64,000 nucleotides of DNA from Sabellastarte sp. h YS-2021. Its lineage: Eukaryota; Annelida; Polychaeta; Sabellida; Sabellidae. The notes below the pieces were generated by a model. It ran no database searches. It had not been told where the DNA came from and worked only from the letters and a program-made list of their open reading frames with translations. Both the position numbers and the translations under genes were made by a program. Location: positions 8,237,454 to 8,301,453 of the forward strand of contig OZ024938.1 of assembly GCA_964017235.1 (NCBI GenBank), given 5' to 3'. Positions 55,269-64,000 of the stretch are shown one piece after another (within the stretch, counting starts at the first letter, position 1; each line of letters opens with the position of its first letter).

Positions 55269-57235
55269 CAATCTGTTATTACTCAGAATATAAACAAACT
55301 CTCTCCTGGCACACTGGACACTTACAGCTTCAGAGTTGTTTACTTGTAATTAATAGTCAGATCTACAACTATAATACAATTAATATTCTTTAACCGTAGC
55401 ATGAATGTCTGGGGTCACAATAAGGAAATCTCACCTTTGCATTTTAATGGTGTACTGCTACTACAATAAGTGAATTTCCTTTCTTTTGGATTCAAAACTC
55501 ACAAAGTATCAACTAATTCCATAATTTTGACAATTTGAGATTGTTAGATGGAGTGCTGGTTTGGACTTTTAACTGTTCCATAAGTACCAGAATAGTTAAT
55601 ATTCATAACTGGGTATTGATAGTTTGAGGTAAGGCAGAATAGAAGAACACTTTCTCTTAGGGCTCTTAGAAGGTCATATTTGGTCTCATTTTGTCCTCTA
55701 ACAGCCCCAGTATATAATTTCATCATGAAAAACCAATGACAGGTTTTGTTTATTTATGACCATCAAATATGTTAACTTGCTCGCCTAAGGGCTTACGTGG
55801 GTATTTTATGTTGCTCCATAATTATTATTAATCAATAGCCCTAGATGGATTGTGGCTAAATAGCATACCTGCACAATATACCTGCACTTAGGAGGTCCTT
55901 TTTATGCACTTATAACATCTAACAGTCCCATCATAACACTTGGTCATAAAACCCCACAACTTCTAAGTAGCTTTAGCCTACTTGTGACAGCTTGAGTTTT
56001 CTAGCTGGGGAGATTTAATATTCACCATGGGCATTGCCAGTCTGATATTACTCAAAATACCAGCAAACTCTGTCCCGGGGCACTGAACACTTACAGCTTC
56101 TGAGTTGTTTACTTGTAATTAATAGTCAGATCTACAACTATGACACAAGTAATAGTCTGTAACTGTAGCATGAATGTTTGGGTTCAAAATAAGGAAATCT
56201 GACCTTTGCATTTTAATGGTCTGCTGCTACTACAATAAGTGAATTTCTTTTCTTTTGGATTCAAAACTCGCAAAGTATCAACTAATTCCATAATTTCCAC
56301 AATATTGACAGTTTGAAATTGTTAGTTGGAGTGCTGGTTTGGTCTCTCAGCTGTTCCATAAATACCAGAACAGTTAATATTCATCACTGGGTATTGATAG
56401 TCTGAGGTTAGGTAGAATACAAGCAAACACTTTCTTGGGGCTATTAGAAGGTCATATTTGGTCTCAATTTGTCCTCTAACAGCCCCAGTATTTGACTTGA
56501 TTATAAAAATCAATGACAGCTTCTGTTCATTTCTGATCATCTAATATGATAACTAGGTCACCCTTACAGGTTCAGAGTTGTTTACTTGTGATTAATAGTC
56601 AGATCTATAACTATAATACAAGTAATATTCTTTAACCGTAGCATGAATGTCTGGGGTCACAATAAGGAAATCTCACCTTTGCATTTTAATGGTCTACAGC
56701 TACTACAATAAGTTAATTTCCTTTCTTTTGGATTCAAAACTCACAAAGTATCAACTAATTCCATAATTTCCATAAATACCAGAATAGTTAATATTCATGA
56801 CTGGGTATTGATAGTCTGAGGTTAGGTAGAATACAAGCAATCACTCCCTTCTTGGGGCTCTTAGAAGGTCATATTTGGTCTCAATTTGTCCTCTAACAGC
56901 CCCAGTATATGACTTGATTATAAAAAATCAATGACAGCTTCTGTTTATTTCTGATCATCTAATATGTTAGCTAGGTCACCTAAAGGATTATTTGGGTATT
57001 TTATGTTTCTCCATAATTGTTTTTATAAATTAATCGACTTTGATCGGTTCTGGGTAAATAGCATACCTGCACAATATACCTGCACTTGAAGGTTTTTTTT
57101 AAGCACTTATAGCATTTAACAGTCCTATTATAACACTAGATCATTAAAGACCACAACTTCTAAATACCTTTTAGCATACTTGTGACTGCTTGGGTTTTCT
57201 ACCTGGGGAGATTTAATATTCACCATGGGCAGTGA
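55269..57235 (+). repeat. Unit 29, 1967 bp (9-bp-deleted)
   Basis: GATTGTTAG with the deletion. Subunit 1 has AGATCTACAAC (55366; the usual subunit 2 state) and private GGTGTACTG (55452). Confidence 0.95.
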
Positions 57236-59202
57236 CAATCTGTTATTACTCAGAATATAAACAAACTCTCTCCTGGCACACTGGACCCTTACAGCTTCAG
57301 AGTTGTTTACTTGTAATTAATAGTCAGATCTATAACTATAATACAATTAATATTCTTTAACCGTAGCATGAATGTCTGGGGTCACAATAAGGAAATCTCA
57401 CCTTTGCATTTTAATGGTCTACTGCTACTACAATAAGTGAATTTCCTTTCTTTTGGATTCAAAACTCACAAAGTATCAACTAATTCCATAATTTTGACAA
57501 TTTGAGATTGTTAGATGGAGTGCTGGTTTGGACTTTTAACTGTTCCATAAGTACCAGAATAGTTAATATTCATAACTGGGTATTGATAGTTTGAGGTAAG
57601 GCAGAATAGAAGAACACTTTCTCTTAGGGCTCTTAGAAGGTCATATTTGGTCTCATTTTGTCCTCTAACAGCCCCAGTATATAATTTCATCATGAAAAAC
57701 CAATGACAGGTTTTGTTTATTTATGACCATCAAATATGTTAACTTGCTCGCCTAAGGGCTTACGTGGGTATTTTATGTTGCTCCATAATTATTATTAATC
57801 AATAGCCCTAGATGGATTGTGGCTAAATAGCATACCTGCACAATATACCTGCACTTAGGAGGTCCTTTTTATGCACTTATAACATCTAACAGTCCCATCA
57901 TAACACTTGGTCATAAAACCCCACAACTTCTAAGTAGCTTTAGCCTACTTGTGACAGCTTGAGTTTTCTAGCTGGGGAGATTTAATATTCACCATGGGCA
58001 TTGCCAGTCTGATATTACTCAAAATACCAGCAAACTCTGTCCCGGGGCACTGAACACTTACAGCTTCTGAGTTGTTTACTTGTAATTAATAGTCAGATCT
58101 ACAACTATGACACAAGTAATAGTCTGTAACTGTAGCATGAATGTTTGGGTTCAAAATAAGGAAATCTGACCTTTGCATTTTAATGGTCTGCTGCTACTAC
58201 AATAAGTGAATTTCTTTTCTTTTGGATTCAAAACTCGCAAAGTATCAACTAATTCCATAATTTCCACAATATTGACAGTTTGAAATTGTTAGTTGGAGTG
58301 CTGGTTTGGTCTCTCAGCTGTTCCATAAATACCAGAACAGTTAATATTCATCACTGGGTATTGATAGTCTGAGGTTAGGTAGAATACAAGCAAACACTTT
58401 CTTGGGGCTATTAGAAGGTCATATTTGGTCTCAATTTGTCCTCTAACAGCCCCAGTATTTGACTTGATTATAAAAATCAATGACAGCTTCTGTTCATTTC
58501 TGATCATCTAATATGATAACTAGGTCACCCTTACAGGTTCAGAGTTGTTTACTTGTGATTAATAGTCAGATCTATAACTATAATACAAGTAATATTCTTT
58601 AACCGTAGCATGAATGTCTGGGGTCACAATAAGGAAATCTCACCTTTGCATTTTAATGGTCTACAGCTACTACAATAAGTTAATTTCCTTTCTTTTGGAT
58701 TCAAAACTCACAAAGTATCAACTAATTCCATAATTTCCATAAATACCAGAATAGTTAATATTCATGACTGGGTATTGATAGTCTGAGGTTAGGTAGAATA
58801 CAAGCAATCACTCCCTTCTTGGGGCTCTTAGAAGGTCATATTTGGTCTCAATTTGTCCTCTAACAGCCCCAGTATATGACTTGATTATAAAAAATCAATG
58901 ACAGCTTCTGTTTATTTCTGATCATCTAATATGTTAGCTAGGTCACCTAAAGGATTATTTGGGTATTTTATGTTTCTCCATAATTGTTTTTATAAATTAA
59001 TCGACTTTGATCGGTTCTGGGTAAATAGCATACCTGCACAATATACCTGCACTTGAAGGTTTTTTTTAAGCACTTATAGCATTTAACAGTCCTATTATAA
59101 CACTAGATCATTAAAGACCACAACTTCTAAATACCTTTTAGCATACTTGTGACTGCTTGGGTTTTCTACCTGGGGAGATTTAATATTCACCATGGGCAGT
59201 GA
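57236..59202 (+). repeat. Unit 30, 1967 bp (9-bp-deleted)
   Basis: Combines GACCCTT with the deletion, GATTGTTAG and TTACGTGG. Confidence 0.95.
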
Positions 59203-61168
59203 CAATCTGTTATTACTCAGAATATAAACAAACTCTCTCCTGGCACACTGGACCCTTACAGCTTCAGAGTTGTTTACTTGTAATTAATAGTCAGATCTAT
59301 AACTATAATACAATTAATATTCTTTAACCGTAGCATGAATGTCTGGGGTCACAATAAGGAAATCTCACCTTTGCATTTTAATGGTCTACTGCTACTACAA
59401 TAAGTGAATTTCCTTTCTTTTGGATTCAAAACTCACAAAGTATCAACTAATTCCATAATTTTGACAATTTGAGATTGTTAGATGGAGTGCTGGTTTGGAC
59501 TTTTAACTGTTCCATAAGTACCAGAATAGTTAATATTCATAACTGGGTATTGATAGTTTGAGGTAAGGCAGAATAGAAGAACACTTTCTCTTAGGGCTCT
59601 TAGAAGGTCATATTTGGTCTCATTTTGTCCTCTAACAGCCCCAGTATATAATTTCATCATGAAAAACCAATGACAGGTTTTGTTTATTTATGACCATCAA
59701 ATATGTTAACTTGCTCGCCTAAGGGCTTACGTGGGTATTTTATGTTGCTCCATAATTATTATTAATCAATAGCCCTAGATGGATTGTGGCTAAATAGCAT
59801 ACCTGCACAATATACCTGCACTTAGGAGGTCCTTTTTATGCACTTATAACATCTAACAGTCCCATCATAACACTTGGTCATAAAACCCCACAACTTCTAA
59901 GTAGCTTTAGCCTACTTGTGACAGCTTGAGTTTTCTAGCTTGGGAGATTTAATATTCACCATGGGCATTGCCAGTCTGATATTACTCAAAATACCAGCAA
60001 ACTCTGTCCCGGGGCACTGAACACTTACAGCTTCTGAGTTGTTTACTTGTAATTAATAGTCAGATCTACAACTATGACACAAGTAATAGTCTGTAACTGT
60101 AGCATGAATGTTTGGGTTCAAAATAAGGAAATCTGACCTTTGCATTTTAATGGTCTGCTGCTACTACAATAAGTGAATTTCTTTTCTTTTGGATTCAAAA
60201 CTCGCAAAGTATCAACTAATTCCATAATTTCCACAATATTGACAGTTTGAAATTGTTAGTTGGAGTGCTGGTTTGGTCTCTCAGCTGTTCCATAAATACC
60301 AGAATAGTTAATATTCATCACTGGGTATTGATAGTCTGAGGTTAGGTAGAATACAAGCAAACACTTTCTTGGGGCTATTAGAAGGTCATATTTGGTCTCA
60401 ATTTGTCCTCTAACAGCCCCAGTATTTGACTTGATTATAAAAATCAATGACAGCTTCTGTTCATTTCTGATCATCTAATATGATAACTAGGTCACCCTTA
60501 CAGGTTCAGAGTTGTTTACTTGTGATTAATAGTCAGATCTATAACTATAATACAAGTAATATTCTTTAACCGTAGCATGAATGTCTGGGGTCACAATAAG
60601 GAAATCTCACCTTTGCATTTTAATGGTCTACAGCGACTACAATAAGTTAATTTCCTTTCTTTTGGATTCAAAACTCACAAAGTATCAACTAATTCCATAA
60701 TTTCCATAAATACCAGAATAGTTAATATTCATGACTGGGTATTGATAGTCTGAGGTTAGGTAGAATACAAGCAATCACTCCCTTCTTGCGGCTCTTAGAA
60801 GGTCATATTTGGTCTCAATTTGTCCTCTAACAGCCCCAGTATATGACTTGATTATAAAAAATCAATGACAGCTTCTGTTTATTTCTGATCATCTAATATG
60901 TTAGCTAGGTCACCTAAAGGATTATTTGGGTATTTTATGTTTCTCCATAATTGTTTTTATAAATTAATCGACTTTGATCGGTTCTGGGTAAATAGCATAC
61001 CTGCACAATATACCTGCACTTGAAGGTTTTTTTAAGCACTTATAGCATTTAACAGTCCTATTATAACACTAGATCATTAAAGACCACAACTTCTAAATAC
61101 CTTTTAGCATACTTGTGACTGCTTGGGTTTTCTACCTGGGGAGATTTAATATTCACCATGGGCAGTGA
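59203..61168 (+). repeat. Unit 31, 1966 bp (9-bp-deleted, T7; partner of unit 24)
   Basis: Has the unit 24 signature (AGAATAGTT in subunit 2, CAGCGACTAC, CTTGCGGCT, GCTTGGGAG) but GACCCTT at the start and T7, so the match is limited to the middle of the unit. Confidence 0.95.
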
Positions 61169-63135
61169 CAATCTGTTATTACTCAGAATATAAACAAACT
61201 CTCTCCTGGCACACTGGACACTTACAGCTTCAGAGTTGTTTACTTGTAATTAATAGTCAGATCTATAACTATAATACAATTAATATTCTTTAACCGTAGC
61301 ATGAATGTCTGGGGTCACAATAAGGAAATCTCACCTTTGCATTTTAATGGTCTACTGCTACTACAATAAGTGAATTTCCTTTCTTTTGGATTCAAAACTC
61401 ACAAAGTATCAACTAATTCCATAATTTTGACAATTTGAGATTCTTAGATGGAGTGCTGGTTTGGACTTTTAACTGTTCCATAAGTACCAGAATAGTTAAT
61501 ATTCATAACTGGGTATTGATAGTTTGAGGTAAGGCAGAATAGAAGAACACTTTCTCTTAGGGCTCTTAGAAGGTCATATTTGGTCTCATTTTGTCCTCTA
61601 ACAGCCCCAGTATATAATTTCATCATGAAAAACCAATGACAGGTTTTGTTTATTTATGACCATCAAATATGTTAACTTGCTCGCCTAAGGGCTTACGTGG
61701 GTATTTTATGTTGCTCCATAATTATTATTAATCAATAGCCCTAGATGGATTGTGGCTAAATAGCATACCTGCACAATATACCTGCACTTAGGAGGTCCTT
61801 TTTATGCACTTATAACATCTAACAGTCCCATCATAACACTTGGTCATAAAACCCCACAACTTCTAAGTAGCTTTAGCCTACTTGTGACAGCTTGAGTTTT
61901 CTAGCTTGGGAGATTTAATATTCACCATGGGCATTGCCAGTCTGATATTACTCAAAATACCAGCAAACTCTGTCCCGGGGCACTGAACACTTACAGCTTC
62001 TGAGTTGTTTACTTGTAATTAATAGTCAGATCTACAACTATGACACAAGTAATAGTCTGTAACTGTAGCATGAATGTTTGGGTTCAAAATAAGGAAATCT
62101 GACCTTTGCATTTTAATGGTCTGCTGCTACTACAATAAGTGAATTTCTTTTCTTTTGGATTCAAAACTCGCAAAGTATCAACTAATTCCATAATTTCCAC
62201 AATATTGACAGTTTGAAATTGTTAGTTGGAGTGCTGGTTTGGTCTCTCAGCTGTTCCATAAATACCAGAACAGTTAATATTCATCACTGGGTATTGATAG
62301 TCTGAGGTTAGGTAGAATACAAGCAAACACTTTCTTGGGGCTATTAGAAGGTCATATTTGGTCTCAATTTGTCCTCTAACAGCCCCAGTATTTGACTTGA
62401 TTATAAAAATCAATGACAGCTTCTGTTCATTTCTGATAATCTAATATGATAACTAGGTCACCCTTACAGGTTCAGAGTTGTTTACTTGTGATTAATAGTC
62501 AGATCTATAACTATAATACAAGTAATATTCTTTAACCGTAGCATGAATGTCTGGGGTCACAATAAGGAAATCTCACCTTTGCATTTTAATGGTCTACAGC
62601 TACTACAATAAGTTAATTTCCTTTCTTTTGGATTCAAAACTCACAAAGTATCAACTAATTCCATAATTTCCATAAATACCAGAATAGTTAATATTCATGA
62701 CTGGGTATTGATAGTCTGAGGTTAGGTAGAATACAAGCAATCACTCCCTTCTTGGGGCTCTTAGAAGGTCATATTTGGTCTCAATTTGTCCTCTAACAGC
62801 CCCAGTATATGACTTGATTATAAAAAATCAATGACAGCTTCTGTTTATTTCTGATCATCTAATATGTTAGCTAGGTCACCTAAAGGATTATTTGGGTATT
62901 TTATGTTTCTCCATAATTGTTTTTATAAATTAATCGACTTTGATCGGTTCTGGGTAAATAGCATACCTGCACAATATACCTGCACTTGAAGGTTTTTTTT
63001 AAGCACTTATAGCATTTAACAGTCCTATTATAACACTTGATCATTAAAGACCACAACTTCTAAATACCTTTTAGCATACTTGTGACTGCTTGGGTTTTCT
63101 ACCTGGGGAGATTTAATATTCACCATGGGCAGTGA
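61169..63135 (+). repeat. Unit 32, 1967 bp (9-bp-deleted)
   Basis: GATTCTTAG, GCTTGGGAG and TGATAATC (the last shared with units 19 and 20), plus private AACACTTGATC (63038). Confidence 0.95.
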
Positions 63136-64000
63136 CAATCTGTTATTACTCAGAATATAAACAAACTCTCTCCTGGCACACTGGACACTTACAGCTTCAG
63201 AGTTGTTTACTTGTAATTAATAGTCAGATCTATAACTATAATACAATTAATATTCTTTAACCGTAGCATGAATGTCTGGGGTCACAATAAGGAAATCTCA
63301 CCTTTGCATTTTAATGGTCTACTGCTACTACAATAAGTGAATTTCCTTTCTTTTGGATTCAAAACTCACAAAGTATCAACTAATTCCATAATTTCCATAA
63401 TTTTGACAATTTGAGATTGTTAGATGGAGTGCTGGTTTGGACTTTTAACTGTTCCATAAGTACCAGAATAGTTAATATTCATAACTGGGTATTGATAGTT
63501 TGAGGTAAGGCAGAATAGAAGAACACTTTCTCTTAGGGCTCTTAGAAGGTCATATTTGGTCTCATTTTGTCCTCTAACAGCCCCAGTATATAATTTCATC
63601 ATGAAAAACCAATGACAGGTTTTGTTTATTTATGACCATCAAATATGTTAACTTGCTCGCCTAAGGGCTTACGTGGGTATTTTATGTTGCTCCATAATTA
63701 TTATTAATCAATAGCCCTAGATGGATTGTGGCTAAATAGCATACCTGCACAATATACCTGCACTTAGGAGGTCCTTTTTATGCACTTATAACATCTAACA
63801 GTCCCATCATAACACTTGGTCATAAAACCCCACAACTTCTAAGTAGCTTTAGCCTACTTGTGACAGCTTGAGTTCTCTAGCTGGGGAGATTTAATATTCA
63901 CCATGGGCATTGCCAGTCTGATATTACTCAAAATACCAGCAAACTCTGTCCCGGGGCACTGAACACTTACAGCTTCTGAGTTGTTTACTTGTAATTAATA
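63136..64000 (+). repeat. Unit 33, partial (first 865 bp)
   Basis: Undeleted, GACACTT, CTAATTCC, TTACGTGG, CCCGGGG, with private AGTTCTCTAG (63875). It covers all of subunit 1 and the start of subunit 2; the window edge cuts it. Confidence 0.95.

Larger units (their letters stand above)
1..64000. repeat. Satellite array of ~1976-bp higher-order repeat units
   Basis: The window consists of 32 complete direct repeats and an 865-bp partial copy, all in one orientation. Unit starts were set at the C of CAATCTGTTATTACTCAG, which follows CCATGGGCAGTGA at every junction. Units differ by only a few substitutions plus a 9-bp deletion, a T7/T8 tract and one private 1-bp loss; these account exactly for every unit length. 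No gene, RNA gene or unique sequence interrupts the array. CpG is strongly depleted and AT content is high, which fits methylated eukaryotic heterochromatin. I do not recognise the family, and the array extends beyond both window edges. Confidence 0.98.

Noticed and set aside
1-64000. CRISPR-like array (regular direct repeats)
   Set aside because: The repeat is ~1976 bp with no short repeat/unique spacer alternation, and no cas genes are present.
1-64000. CENP-B box
   Set aside because: The motif requires TTCG and CGGG in fixed spacing; I found no TTCG or CGAA in the consensus unit, so no match is possible.
1-64000. Transposable element with terminal repeats
   Set aside because: No terminal inverted or long terminal repeats, target-site duplications or coding capacity were seen; the repeats are strictly tandem.
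1-64000. rDNA or other tandem gene cluster
   Set aside because: The unit is AT-rich and lacks rRNA, 5S, tRNA, snRNA or histone-like sequence.
1-64000. Nucleosome phasing inferred from unit length (~10 x 197 bp)
   Set aside because: The unit length arises from trimerisation and deletions of a ~778-bp monomer; no internal ~200-bp periodicity was seen by eye.

Overview
The whole 64 kb window is one satellite DNA array. It holds 32 complete head-to-tail repeat units and a partial 33rd, with no unique flanking sequence at either edge. The canonical unit is 1976 bp; variants of 1974, 1975, 1967 and 1966 bp are explained by a 9-bp deletion, a T7/T8 tract and one private indel. The listed unit boundaries tile the window exactly, and I saw no inverted unit. 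The sequence is AT-rich (roughly one third G+C by eye) and poor in CpG (7-8 per unit where base composition predicts about 50). Several differences between units are CpG/TpG or CpG/CpA transitions. This suggests a eukaryotic nuclear genome with cytosine methylation, plausibly a vertebrate. I do not recognise the satellite family and cannot name a species. I see no protein-coding gene, tRNA, rRNA, CRISPR array or intact mobile element.

Each unit is a diverged trimer of an ancestral monomer of about 778 bp. Subunit 1 (unit positions 1-778) is full length. Subunit 2 (779-1303) has lost about the last 252 bp of the monomer. Subunit 3 (1304-1976) lacks about the first 52 bp and has a 59-bp gap. 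Subunit 3 is also a mosaic: its first ~210 bp match subunit 1 almost perfectly, and sequence after the 59-bp gap matches subunit 2 better. One out-of-register recombination at a 7-bp microhomology (TTCCATA) would explain both the gap and the mosaic. The trimer then amplified as a higher-order repeat.

Units 1-16 (1-31612) all keep the 9-bp segment. From 31613 onward, runs of 9-bp-deleted units alternate with runs of undeleted units: 4 deleted, 3 not, 2 deleted, 3 not, 4 deleted, then an undeleted unit. Shared rare variants point to copying over several scales: adjacent near-duplicates (units 19/20), multi-unit blocks (units 1-2, 5-6 and 13-14; ends of units 4 and 12), and a 13.8-kb displaced pair (units 24 and 31).

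Two recurring minus-strand open frames of 60-73 codons occur in most units. I judge them non-coding: the amino-acid-level comparison shows almost only replacement changes, the homologous frame is frameshifted in subunit 3, and one unit carries a stop. The window is best read as a record of satellite evolution (unequal exchange, gene conversion, deamination), not as a gene system. Its chromosomal role (centromeric, pericentromeric, subtelomeric, sex-linked or other) cannot be told from the sequence.
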